From Megaleporinus macrocephalus (Eukaryota; Chordata; Actinopteri; Characiformes; Anostomidae): a stretch of DNA of 64,000 nt. Below are positions 22,975 to 34,094 of the stretch, one piece after another. A program made the translations under genes and the position numbers. A model generated the notes under the pieces. That model was not told where the DNA came from, did not search any database, and was given only the letters and a program-made list of their open reading frames with translations. The stretch is taken from assembly GCA_021613375.1 (NCBI GenBank), contig CM038728.1:34736299-34800298 (forward strand). Direction: 5' to 3'. Each line of letters starts with the position of its first letter. Within the stretch, counting starts at the first letter, position 1.

Positions 22975-24330
22975 CTAGAGCAATATACAGTACACAGTTC
23001 AACTAAAGCAGTATACACTGGAGCAGTATACAGTATATATATGTACACTATACAGTAAAACTGAAGCAGTACACAGTATATACTGAAGCAGTACACAGTA
23101 TATACTGAAGCAATATACAGCATAATTAGAGCAAAAGACAGTATAAAATACATACTTGAGCAGTATACAGTATACACTAAAGCAGTACACAGTATACAGT
23201 ATATACTAGAGCAGTACACAGTATACAGTATATACTAAAGCAGTATACAGTATACAGTATATACTAAAGCAGTATACAGTATACAGTATACACTAAAGCA
23301 GTACACAGTATACAGTATATACTAGAGCAGTACACAATATACACTATACACTAAAGCAGTACACAGTATACAGTATATACTAGAGCAGTACACAGTATAC
23401 AGTATATACTAAAGCAGTACACAGTATACAGTATATACTAGAGCAGTACACAGTATACAGTATATACTAAAGCAGTATACAGTATACAGTATATACTGGA
23501 GCAGTACACAGTATACAGTATATACTAGAGCAGTACACAGTATACAGTATATACTAAAGCAGTATACAGTATACAGTATACACTAAAGCAGTACACAGTA
23601 TACAGTATATACTAGAGCAGTACACAGTATACAGTATATACTAGAGCAGTACACAGTATACAGTATATACTAAAGCAGTACACAGTATACACTACACACT
23701 AGAGTAGTACCCAGTATACAGTATATACTGGAGCAGTACACAGTATACAGTATATATTGGAGCAGTACACAGCATACAATACACACTAGAGCAGTACACA
23801 GTATACAGTATACACTAGAGCAGTACACAGTATACAGTATACACTAAAGCAGTACACAGTATACAGTATATACTAGAGCAGTACACAGTATACAGTATAC
23901 ACTAAAGCAGCACACAGTATACAGTATACACTAGAGCAGTACACAGTATACAGTATATACTAGAGCAGTATACAGTATACAGTATATACCAGAGCAGTAT
24001 ACAGTATACAGTATATACCAGAGCAGTACACAGTATACAGTATATACTAGAGCAGTATACAGTATACAGTATATACCAGAGCAGTACACAGTATACAGTA
24101 TATACTAGAGCAGTACACAGTATACAGTATATACTAGAGCAGTACACAGTATACAGAATATACTAGAGCAGTACACAGTATACAGTATATACTAGAGCAG
24201 TACACAGTATACAGTATATACTAGAGCAGTACACAGTATACAGTATATACCAGAGCAGTACACAGTATACAGTATATACCAGAGCAGTACACAGTATACA
24301 GTATATACCAGAGCAGTACACAGTACAGTA
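22975..24330. repeat. 29-bp minisatellite
   Basis: About 47 copies of a unit around cagtatatactagagcagt with acacagta. Most units contain the palindrome agtatatact, and gtatac is a second, shorter palindrome. Variants (actaaag, actagag, accagag) cluster, with accagag only near the right end. The minus-strand Tyr/Cys/Leu-rich frames are artefacts. Confidence 0.95.
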
Positions 24331-24344
24331 TACTTTTTCAAACA

Positions 24345-25035
24345 CAGCCGTTGTGTTTAAAACAACTGCAGAGCAATAGGAACCGGAGTGCTGTTGTTGA
24401 TTTCACTAAATTTGTCTCTTTCAGCGTTTATTACTAAATGGCTCACGTTGAATAAGCTCTGCCTTCAGTAGTACATAAACAGTAATGTCCCTTTGTAATG
24501 GATCAGTGGAAAAAAGCCTTCAATGAAAAACAAGCCTTCATAGAAATCAATCACATCCCTTTCACAGAAACAAGCCTTCATCGAAATCAGCAGAATATTA
24601 CAGCAAACGCATGAAAACATCTACACGGAAATCAAATACGTCTCTCTTGTGTAGCATTTACAAACCCGCATCATGTGCTCATTATATTACATATCAGCCA
24701 ATCATATGAAAGGTTTATATTACACATGCATCATGTTGACAGTACAGTTGTTAAATTATTTTTTTTAATTTTTGATTATTCAATATACTAGTGGACTGTA
24801 TTAGTTATACTGTTTATTAAGCATTAGTTATTGCTCAAATATGTTAATTAATACATATATATTAAAATTAAAACATATATTATAATTTTAAATATAAATG
24901 CATTCTTCTTTGTATTTACCACTAATTATACTATAAATCCACAATTAGAAAATAATGGGTCTTAATTAATATATTTATTGATCTATTTAATGTAACATAC
25001 ATAATATTATTCTGAAGCCAGCAATAAGCTGATAT
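24345..25035. other. Unique to AT-rich sequence, no gene seen
   Basis: Near 24515-24590 aacaagccttcat occurs twice with caatca-type neighbours, a small local duplication. 24750-25020 is very AT-rich. Confidence 0.45.
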
Positions 25036-25039
25036 ATCA

Positions 25040-25470
25040 TCGGGTCACATTATTATGACCACCAGCTCATATCTAGAGTGACCGCCATGTGCAGCACGGA
25101 CAGCAGCTAGACGGACTGGGAGACTCAGTAAGGTCCTGGTAGGTGGTCACAGGTATCTGGAGGTATTATGCTGACTGCAGTGCGTCCCACAGCTGCTGGA
25201 GGGAGCGTGGAGGAGGATCCATAGAACCAACACCACCATCCAGGTGGTCCCACGGATGCTCAAGTCTGGGGAACTAGGGGTCCAGGGTAGTACTTGGAAG
25301 TTTTGGTCTGCTCTTCCAACCAGTGTGGGACATTTCTGGTTGTGTGACGTGTCTTACTGGAAGATCCCATCCACCCCAGAGAAGACCATAAGCATGTATG
25401 GTGTATGTGATCTGCAAGGATGGATTCAGATCCAAATCAGTTGAGAATGTCTTCCACATGTATGAGTGGG
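25040..25470 (-). pseudogene. Tc1-type transposase fragment, C-terminal half
   Basis: Read on the minus strand in shifting frames, it gives a decayed NPIE-type region, then RSLQQLWDAL, IPVTTYQDLTES and AAVRAAHGGHSRYELVVIIM. The last is the usual end of a Tc1-like transposase, running into the terminal sequence gtcataataatgtgac. The copy at 55230-55640 is related and sits in the opposite orientation. Confidence 0.75.
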
Positions 25471-25705
25471 TCCAGAGAACATCACCAGATCAGAACGCTG
25501 ACACCTACACGCTCCCGCTGTAGATAGTAGGTCATAATTACTCAACTCAATGGCTAATAGCTATATAGCTAAAACAATGTAACTGTTAGAAGGGTCCTAC
25601 TGAAATTCTATAACTATAATATTCTGGTTGGATGTTTTTGGTAATTAGCTAACAAACAACCAGAATAACTGACCTGTCCAGCAACAAACAAGCCCATTCG
25701 GTCAA

Positions 25706-25976
25706 GTTTCAAGCTTTAAGTTTATTTGTCATTTGCACATCATGTCAGGGCATAACATACATTGGACTTAGATACAACTCTACAGCAGGACAGCATTATA
25801 TATAGTAGTAAAAACAGTGTGAACATACAATAAATAGACAATAATGAAAAAAAATAAGCTAGAATATATACATTTAGTAATAACTGAAATATATAAGGCA
25901 ATGTAGAAACTTTTTCATAGGCAGGTTATCTAACAAGATAAATCTATTTAAAGTGACTTTTGTCCTTATTGTCCAT
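25706..25976 (-). mobile_element. Truncated LINE 3' end (tentative)
   Basis: The sequence aagtttatttgtcatttgc followed by acatcatgtcagggc resembles the plus-strand view of the 3' end of the first LINE (actttattgtcattcgcatc). AT-rich decayed DNA follows, with no RT motif. A 5'-truncated L2-like copy is the likely source. Confidence 0.45.
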
Positions 25977-26625
25977 AGTAGTGATATCAGAATAAATAAT
26001 ATAATAGTATAATATAATATAATATAGCAGTGATATCAGAATACATACTATAATAGTATAATGTAATATAATATAGCAGTGATATCAGAACAAATAATAT
26101 AATAGTATAATATAATATAATATAATATAGCAGTGATATCAGAATACATACTATAATAGTATAATGTAATATAATATAGCAGTGATATCAGAACAAATAA
26201 TATAATAGTATAATATACTATAATTTAATATAGCAGTGATATCAGAACAAATAATAGTATAATATAATATAATATAGCAGTGATATCAGAATACATACTA
26301 TAATAGTATAATGTAATATAATATAGCAGTGATATCAGAATAAATAATATAATAGTATAATATAATATAATATAGCAGTGATATCAGAATAAATAATATA
26401 ATAGTATAATATAATATAATATAGCAGTGATATCAGAATACATACTATAATAGTATAATGTAATATAATATAGCAGTGATATCAGAACAAATAATATAAT
26501 AGTATAATATACTATAATTTAATATAGCAGTGATATCAGAGCAAATAATAGTATAATATAATATAATATAGCAGTGATATCAGAATACATACTATAATAG
26601 TATAATATAATACAATATAGCAATG
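25977..26625. repeat. 49-bp AT-rich minisatellite
   Basis: About 13 copies of a unit with agcagtgatatcagaa and ataatagtataat. Two unit types (catactataat, and aacaaataat or aataaataat) alternate, so blocks of two to four units have been copied together. It starts at the end of the probable LINE remnant. Confidence 0.9.
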
Positions 26626-26629
26626 GCCG

Positions 26630-27095
26630 AGTGAACGGTATTGGGGTCAAACTCCTGAGTCTCTACCCGTCACCGATGTTGATTCTGGTCTAAGCTCTGC
26701 TGCTTGCTGGTGTTGATTTTGTCGAGATGTTCTACAGTAGCAGGTTTTTTAATGTAGAGCTCTGCATAAGAGCTGAAGTTGTGCTTCCTATTTGCCAGCC
26801 TCTTGTTAGAACTTTCCCGCTCCACCTTAAATGCTGCCGCAGTTACATTCTGGCATCTTTTAAGGTAGAAATTCAAATTATTAACACTTTTTTACTAACT
26901 ATCACTTTACTCTTTCTGAGATAACCACTGTCCTCCCGTCTGTTGAACGCTGTTGGAGGACTGACCATCAGGGTCTTCTCCCCACCATCACTAGCCAGCT
27001 CTCCTGTCCATCTGTGTCTACTGCTACACCCTCAGTTACATCACTGTACCATCCAGATGCACCAGCATTGAGATAGGATGGGACTGTTTCAGCTC
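26630..27095. other. Unique sequence, no gene seen
   Basis: Short overlapping frames on both strands at 26670-26924 without a domain. 26930-27095 may be the inner part of the dispersed element whose tail lies at 27200-27455. Confidence 0.4.
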
Positions 27096-27109
27096 ACGCC
27101 CACTTTACA

Positions 27110-27200
27110 TAAAGACTCAGTCAGAAACTGCCTCAGTCAGAGACTGCCTCAATCAGAGACCGCCTAAGTCAGAGACTGCCTCAGTCAGAGACTGCCTCTA
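27110..27200. repeat. 16-bp minisatellite
   Basis: Five copies of a unit like gtcagagactgcctca. Confidence 0.85.
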
Positions 27201-27455
27201 CCTTTGCTGCTTCTAAAGCTTTGCTATCCAGATTTCAAACAGAGACTCTTTTCTTTGGAGTTAAGTTTATTAAACTGTAAATACTGTTTGATCAGAGGAG
27301 GACGGGTCTACTCTTGTGAGTCTTGGTTCCTCCCAAGGTTTCTTCCTCCAGTCTGAGGGAGGAGTTCTTGCTACTGTTGCCTCTGGCTTGCTCAGCGTTG
27401 TAAAAAGCGCTACACAAATAAACTTGAATTGAATTGAATTGAATTGAATTGAATT
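27201..27455 (+). mobile_element. Dispersed fish element tail ending in (TTGAA)n
   Basis: The run ggttcctcccaaggtttctt, cctccagtctgaggg and ttgtaaaaagcgctacacaa, followed by six ttgaa units, is a tail I recognise from common fish interspersed repeats. I cannot say from the sequence whether it belongs to a SINE or to a LINE 3' end. Confidence 0.6.
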
Positions 27456-27459
27456 GGTC

Positions 27460-27835
27460 AGGTAGTTAAAACACTATCTTCTCCAATTCCTCTATGTTTC
27501 TATTAATTATTGAGTTTAAACAGTAATGGAGCAGTAACTAATACTTTTCAGGTTTGTTCTAATGTAAGCCTTTAAATCTGTTCTATATGATCTTTGATCT
27601 GTTAGTGTGTTTGACTGGGCAGTCTTTATATAGATTAAACGACAGATCTATATATACACAGCATTTTTCAATGGACAGAATTAATGTACCGTTATGAGAA
27701 ACATGCAGAGGCACAGCGTTCATGATGAAGAGCCAGAGATGAATATTTAATACTTTCATTCACGCTTTGGTTCTGGAAGCCGGGTCTCAAGGCCCCCAGG
27801 TTCCATAGCATTTTAATGAATCAAGGTGAATTTCA
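27460..27835. other. Unique sequence, no gene seen
   Basis: Ordinary AT-rich DNA with no coding signal. Confidence 0.4.
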
Positions 27836-27839
27836 CATG

Positions 27840-28080
27840 TTCAGCACTAAAATGTAAACACTTATAGTTCTTCATGCGTTCTTCAGTTAAGACTTCTCTG
27901 TAGAACCATAAACACTTCAGATTGTAAATGCTTCCAGACAGCACCAAAACAAATATAAAATGTTCTCCATAGATCTAAAGAACCATTTAACCATGCAAAG
28001 AATGATGTAAGCGTGCAAAAGGTTCTATGTAGAACCCATGGTTATGAATAAAACCCAAGGTCATGGAAGAACCATATATT
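27840..28080. mobile_element. GGTTCT-type MITE-like repeat (tentative)
   Basis: Several agaacc/ggttct words face each other (for example aaggttctatgtagaaccca). The region resembles 62030-62270, which carries ggttctatacatagaacca. Palindromic MITE families with such words are common in fish. Ends are not defined. Confidence 0.4.
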
Positions 28081-28204
28081 TCTAAGTGTATATGTAATGT
28101 ATTCTTCAGCAGTGGACACTACAGACAGCCCAAAGAACCTAAAGAACCTACCACTTAGTCGAGTGTTCTCAGTCACTCCAAACAGAGTATCTTTGCTTAG
28201 CTTA

Positions 28205-28680
28205 ATAACTGCCCATCCTGTGTAGTCTGTTACTGAACAACTGCCCATCCTGTGTGGTCTGATACTGAACAACTGTCCATCCTATGCGGTCTGATACTGA
28301 ACAACTGCCCATCCAATGTGGTCTGATACTGAACAACTGCCCATCCTGTGTGGTCTGATACTGAACAACTGCCCATCCAATGTGGTCTGATACTGAACAA
28401 CTGCCCATCCTGTGCGGTCTGATACTGAATAACTGCCCATCCTGTGTGGTCTGATACTGAACAACTGTCCATCCTATGCGGTCTGATACTGAACAACTGC
28501 CCATCCAATGTGGTCTGATACTGAACAACTGCCCATCCTGTGTGGTCTGATACTGAACAACTGTCCATCCTATGCGGTCTGATACTGAACAACTGCCCAT
28601 CCTATGCGGTCTGATACTGAACAACTGCCCATCCTGTGTGGTCTGATACTGAACAACTGCCCATCCTGTGTGGTCTGATA
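28205..28680. repeat. 32-bp minisatellite
   Basis: About 15 copies of a unit around aactgcccatcctgtgtggt followed by ctgatactgaac. Variants (ccaatgtgg, cctatgcgg, cctgtgcgg) recur in the same order, so blocks of about three units were amplified together. The 171-residue minus-strand frame is an artefact. Confidence 0.95.
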
Positions 28681-28742
28681 CTTGTTGCTCTGTATAACAT
28701 TTAGTTATGAATCTCATCGTTTAGCTTTGGTTTCTTGGGCAC

Positions 28743-28776
28743 ACTCGTCTTGTCTCGTCTCGTCTCGTCTCGTTAA
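28743..28776. repeat. (CTCGT)n microsatellite
   Basis: About six units of ctcgt with one interruption. Confidence 0.85.
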
Positions 28777-28789
28777 AGATCAAACAAAT

Positions 28790-29440
28790 GAGTTAAGATT
28801 GCTCACTTCTGTCCAGCCAATCAGAGACAGTCCTCTCCAGATTCAACACGTTAGCACCACTAGCGTAACGTCAGCAGTGTAGAATAATCCTCAACGACTT
28901 CATACACTGGTTGCCTGAAGACGCTGGACAGCAGCCTGACTGCGTCTAGAACGGTTCTAGAATGAGTAAGCGAGTGCGAAGCGAGCGGGACGCTTTCGGC
29001 TGACTCTTGGCCCTCCGCCTGCGCGGCGCGGCGGCCCACCTGCCGCCGGAGATATTCCACATGTGACATTTATCCTGGGGGGGCACGGCAGACGCTTCAA
29101 AGGAGCTTTGTGTCGCAGCCAAGAAAGGCCCCCCCGTCACACTAGATAAGGCCGGGGCCCATCATTTAACCTCTGAGTGGCTCCGCCGCGGTTAAGATAC
29201 TCAGCCTGACGGAATCAGACGGCGTCGGGTTTGTACCGCTGCACGGCTACATTCAGCGCTAGCCCTGTTAGCATTCTTCAGCTAGCTTTCTTTTTTACTT
29301 CGTCTGACATCATCCATTAATCACTGTCGTCTAGACAACGAAGAACACCATCAGGAGCAGTGAGCTGCACCGAGCACACAGGCATGACCTTCAGGTTCAG
29401 CCCAGCCAGCAGCATCCTAAAGGCGGGGGGTGGGGGTGGG
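28790..29440. other. GC-rich island, possible regulatory DNA
   Basis: 28960-29250 is clearly more GC-rich and CpG-rich than its surroundings and holds an E-box-like ccacatgtg, a GATA-like agataagg and a run of seven G. No open frame gives a known protein. A G-rich run (ggggggtgggggtgggag) lies at 29425-29443. The regulatory reading is inference only. Confidence 0.25.
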
Positions 29441-29448
29441 AGTTAGAG

Positions 29449-29850
29449 GGGCCACTTTATTAGAAACACCCACCTTGTGTTTTCTCTAACTGGACACTTT
29501 ATTAGAAACATCCACCATCTGTTTTCACTAACTGGCCACTTTATTAGAAACACCCACAGTGTGTTTTCACTAACTGCCACTTTATTAGAAACACCCACCT
29601 TGCACTTCCACTAACTGGCCACTTTATTAGAAACACCCATCTTGTATTTCCCTTTACTGGCCACTTTATTAGAAACACCGACCTTGTGTTTCCACTAACT
29701 GGCCACTTTATTAGAAACACCCACCTTGTACTTCAACTAACTGGCCACTTTATTAGAAACACCCACCTTGTGCTTTCCTTAACTGGCCACTTTATTAGAA
29801 ACACCCACCTTGTGTTTCCACTAATTGGCCACTTTATTAGAAACACCCAA
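29449..29850. repeat. 42-bp minisatellite derived from a transposon-flank phrase
   Basis: About 9.5 copies of a unit around gccactttattagaaacacc. A related phrase (tgtccactctattagacact) lies next to the Tc1-type fossil at 33897-33916. I infer that the array grew from the end of such an element. Being a multiple of three, it yields a short 14-residue repeat that is unlikely to be expressed. Confidence 0.92.
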
Positions 29851-29963
29851 CAACTTCTACTATCAGCACAGTACAGCACTTACACAACTAGTTATCACTG
29901 GCTATATTGATTAATAAGACTGGAAACTGTTTCATTCAATAACTGAAGCAATACTATACACAT

Positions 29964-30010
<47 letters not shown>

Positions 30011-30123
30011 CAGCAATGTTTGTATAGTTGTTGAAACAGCTGTATACTGATATCAATCAGTCAATCAATATTATTGAAACCGTTTTTTTTGTCATAGAAA
30101 TAGTTATATTTTACACTTTATTG

Positions 30124-30182
<59 letters not shown>

Positions 30183-30363
30183 TTTGTTAACATTTGTATA
30201 GCTGGTGGATCAGCTGCACACACTTTAATAAATAGAATAAATAAATATACGTAATAAAATTATTATTATTATAATTTTTTTTTTATTATTATTAACATTT
30301 GCATAGCTGGTGGATCAGCTGCACACACTTTAATAAAAAGAATAAATAAATATACATAATAAA

Positions 30364-30426
<63 letters not shown>

Positions 30427-30524
30427 TTTTTTTTTCTTAACATTTGTATAGCTGGTGGATCAGCTGCACACACTTTAATAAAAAGAATAAATAAATATAT
30501 ATAATAAAATTATTATTATTATTA

Positions 30525-30590
<66 letters not shown>
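29964..30590. repeat. ATT/AAT microsatellites separated by a triplicated 75-bp segment
   Basis: An AAT run (29964-30006) is followed by ATT runs at about 30127-30181, 30373-30423 and 30511-30586. A segment containing tatagctggtggatcagctg and cacacactttaataaa precedes the later runs at 30198, 30304 and 30449. The microsatellite and its flank were therefore duplicated twice as one unit. Confidence 0.92.
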
Positions 30591-30908
30591 AGTCTGGAAG
30601 TAAAGTTGCAGTCACTGAACTGTGTGCACTCGTCTGATTCTAACGGTCTGCAGGTTCTCGGCTGCCACAGACGTCAGAGTTCGCTTCACTGCTTGATTGG
30701 CTCTTCATTTTGGCCGGCGGTCTCGAGCCGTCAGAGCCCACCTGCAGTGAGAGAGCTGCTGTTTGGACCACTTTCAGCTCCAGCGGTGGTTTTATGGAGG
30801 AGACGGAGCGGAAGAGCCCACCTTTCTGTTCCTGTCACAACCAGCGCCCGTCAAACAAGCCCGTCTGGATCTGTAGCAGCCCGTCTGCTGCGTTCCTCTG
30901 TTTACAGA
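30591..30908. other. Unique sequence before the 28-bp array
   Basis: Moderately GC-rich DNA. Two long frames pass from here into the 28-bp array, but the part encoded here has no recognisable domain, and one frame starts inside the ATT microsatellite as a Leu run. Confidence 0.4.
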
Positions 30909-30911
30909 TAC

Positions 30912-32310
30912 TACACCAAGACCACCTCCAATACCTCTCAGCACCAAGACCACCCCCGCTCCCTCTCAGCACCAAGACCACCCCCGCTCCCTCTCAGCAC
31001 CAAGACCACCTCGATTACCTCTCAGCACCAAGACCACCTCGATTACCTCTCAGCACCAAGACCACCTCGATTACCTCTCAGCACCAAGACCACCCTCGCT
31101 CCCTCTCAGCACCAAGACCACCTCCACTCCCTCTCAGCACCAAGACCACCTCCAATACCTCTCAGCACCAAGACCACCCCCGCTCCCTCTCAGCACCAAG
31201 ACCACCTCCACTCCCTCTCAGCACCAAGACCACCCCCGCTCCCTCTCAGCACCAAGACCACCTCGATTACCTCTCAGCACCAAGACCACCCTCGCTCCCT
31301 CTCAGCACCAAGACCACCTCCACTCCCTCTCAGCACCAAGACCACCCACGCTCCCTCTCAGCACCAAGACCACCTCCATTACCTCTCAGCACCAAGACCA
31401 CCTCCACTCCCTCTCAGCACCAAGACCACCTCGATTACCTCTCAGCACCAAGACCACCTCGATTACCTCTCAGCACCAAAACCACCTCGATTACCTCTCA
31501 GCACCAAGACCACCTCGATTACCTCTCAGCACCAAAACCACCTCAATTACCTCTCAGCACCAAGACCATCTCCACTCCCTCTCAGCACCAAGACCACCTC
31601 GATTACCTCTCAGCACCAAGACCACCTCGATTACCTCTCAGCACCAAAACCACCTCGATTACCTCTCAGCACCAAGACCACCTCGATTACCTCTCAGCAC
31701 CAAAACCACCTCAATTACCTCTCAGCACCAAGACCATCTCCACTCCCTCTCAGCACCAAGACCACCTCCACTCCCTCTCAGCACCAAGACCACCTCGATT
31801 ACCTCTCAGCACCAAGACCACCTCCACTCCCTCTCAGCACCAAGACCATCTCCACTCCCTCTCAGCACCAAGACCACCTCCACTCCCTCTCAGCACCAAG
31901 ACCACCTCGATTACCTCTCAGCACCAAGACCACCTCGATTACCTCTCAGCACCAAGACCACCTCGATTACCTCTCAGCACCAAAACCACCTCAATTACCT
32001 CTCAGCACCAAGACCACCTCCACTCCCTCTCAGCACCAAGACCACCTCCACTCCCTCTCAGCACCAAGACCACCTCGATTACCTCTCAGCACCAAGACCA
32101 CCTCGATTACCTCTCAGCACCAAGACCACCCCCGCTCCCTCTCAGCACCAAGACCACCCCCTCTCTCTCTGCACCAAGACCACCTCGATTACCTCTCAGC
32201 ACCACGACCACCCCGCTCCCTCTGAGCACCAAGACCACCCCCACTCCCTCTCAGCACCAAGACCACCTCCATTACCTCTCAGCACCAAGACCACCTCCAT
32301 TACCTCTCAG
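30912..32310. repeat. 28-bp minisatellite
   Basis: About 50 copies of a unit around accacctcgattacctctc followed by agcaccaag. Variation is concentrated in the central triplets (tcgatta, tccactc, cccgctc). The unit lacks stops in at least two frames and 28 is not a multiple of three, so two overlapping frames of more than 550 residues arise, rich in Ser, Thr, Pro, His and Lys. Their being open is a property of the unit, not evidence for a gene. Confidence 0.96.
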
Positions 32311-32314
32311 TGCT

Positions 32315-32935
32315 AAGACCACCACTGTTCCCTCTCAGTCCTACCGTCACCTCCGTTCTCCCTCAGTTCCTCCACAGTTCGGATGTTAATCAGAACTATC
32401 AGGCTGGGTTTGTATCAGTGAAGGTGTGAAGGGGTGATGAAGCAGCTTTGGAGGTCTTTCTTCTACATGTGTTTGTTACTCAGGAACATGTTTGTAAGGC
32501 TGGTTCTGTTTTATTCCAGTAATAAGTTCCGCAGACGGCCGGTAGAACCGACAGACTGGGGGAGAGATGAAAGGCTCTGGGTCAGACCAGTGATGGCTCT
32601 GGAAGGCTGTTATTGACTGTGTTTTAAGTCTAAGAGTTTTATTAAATAAACAACAAAGGTATCAGATCCTAACGTGTGGGAGTTTTGGGAGGGATGTCGA
32701 GATACGTATCAGTCTGGATCTGATGTAAGTACAGATTCGCGGCTGTTTAGAGTCAAAATATGACATTTTCCAGGCGTCGTTTGAAATTTGTTAAAATGTC
32801 AGAGTTTGACTTTAAGCTCCGAGTCAGAGCCGTAATGAAACAGCTCTCCAGAACTGATCAATACCCTCCACACCAGCCACACCAGCCCAACACCCTGAAC
32901 TCTGAGACCGGGCCAGAACTCAGCCTCTCCAACAG
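32315..32935. other. Unique sequence, no gene seen
   Basis: No domain or repeat kinship noticed. Short frames only. Confidence 0.4.
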
Positions 32936-32938
32936 AGA

Positions 32939-33007
32939 GCTCTCTTTATCTCTCTCTCTTTATCTCTCTCTCTCTCTCTTTATCTCTCTCTCTCTCTCTC
33001 TTTCTCT

Positions 33008-33045
<38 letters not shown>

Positions 33046-33245
33046 ACTCCCTTCCTTCATTACTTCTTCTCTCTCTCTCTTTACTCCTTCCCTTCTCTAT
33101 GTCTTCTCTCTCTCCTTACTCCTTCCCTTCTCTATGTCTTCTCTCTCTCTTTACTCCTTCCCTTCTTTGTCTTCTCTCTCTCTTTACTCCTTCCCTCTCT
33201 CTCTCTTTACTCTCTCTCTTTCTCTACTCTCTCTCTCTCTGTCTT
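32939..33245. repeat. (TC)n microsatellite grading into a TC-rich minisatellite
   Basis: TC runs to about 33045, then about four copies of a unit of around 35 bp with tttactccttcccttc and tatgtcttctc. A frame through it encodes a Ser/Leu run and is an artefact. Confidence 0.92.
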
Positions 33246-33379
33246 GTCCAGGTGGAGGCGACTCATTCACTGAGTTGTTGTTTATCTCGTCGTTGCTCTC
33301 GGGTCTGATGAGTCTGGTGAGAGCAGATACTTCACTGTCCTCTCGTGTACCAATATACTTTAACGACTCCATCAAACCC

Positions 33380-34090
33380 GCAGTGGTTACCAGGGGAACA
33401 GTACTCGTCTGACTGCACTGTGCTGAGTGTAAAGTTTGGTAGAGGGGGGATTATGGTGTGGGGTTGTTTTTCAGGAGGTGGGCTCGGACCCTCAGTTCCA
33501 GTGAAAGGAACTCTTAATGCTTCAGAAGAGATTCTGGACAATTTCATGCTCCCAACATTGTGAGGACAGTTTGGGGACGGCCCCTTCCTGTTCCAACATA
33601 ACTGCCCACCAGAGCACAGAGCAGCTCCATAAAGACATGGAGGAGCGAGTTTGGTGTAGAAGAACCAGAGTCCTGACCTCAACCTGATAGAACACCTTTG
33701 AGATGAATTAGAGCGGAGACTGTGAGCCAGACCTTCTCGTCCAACATCAGTGTCTGACCTCACTAATGGTCTTCTGGAAGAACATTCCAGTCAAACATTC
33801 CCATAAACACTCTCCTAAACCATGTGGAGAGACTTCCCAGAAGAGCTGAAGCTGTTACAGCTGCAAAGGTTGGGCCGCCATCATATTCAACCCTCTCTGT
33901 CCACTCTATTAGACACTCCTACTACTTGCTGGACCACCTTGTAGATGTAAAGTCAGAGACAGTAGATCATCTGCTGCTGCACAGTTTGGATTCCTCTAGT
34001 CCTTCATCATCAGTGGACACAGGATGCGGCCCACAGGACACTGCTGTCTGGATAATTTTGGTTGGTGGACGATTCTCCACCACCTCAGCT
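33380..34090 (+). pseudogene. Tc1-type transposase fossil, C-terminal two thirds
   Basis: Plus-strand reading gives [18 protein letters not shown] at about 33430-33485, a form of the KHGGGSIMVWGCF motif. It is followed by [12 protein letters not shown], a decayed QDNAP-like segment (FQHNCPPEH), the NQSPDLNLIEHL motif with the third catalytic acid near 33690, then DELERRL, RPSRPTSVSDLTN and finally LPRRAEAVTAAK near 33840. Frame changes and stops break it. Downstream text (gtccactctattagacact and a later cacaggacactgctgtctgg) belongs to the element's flank. Family assignment is firm; activity is excluded. Confidence 0.85.
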
Positions 34091-34094
34091 GGTC

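Noticed and set aside
28202..28717. 171-residue minus-strand frame with QTTQDGQLFSIRPHRMGSC repeats
   Set aside because: Translation of the 32-bp minisatellite.
30525..32389. Two overlapping open frames of 566 and 559 residues
   Set aside because: They lie in a 28-bp stop-free tandem repeat, one begins in an ATT microsatellite, and neither has a domain or a repeat length in phase with codons.
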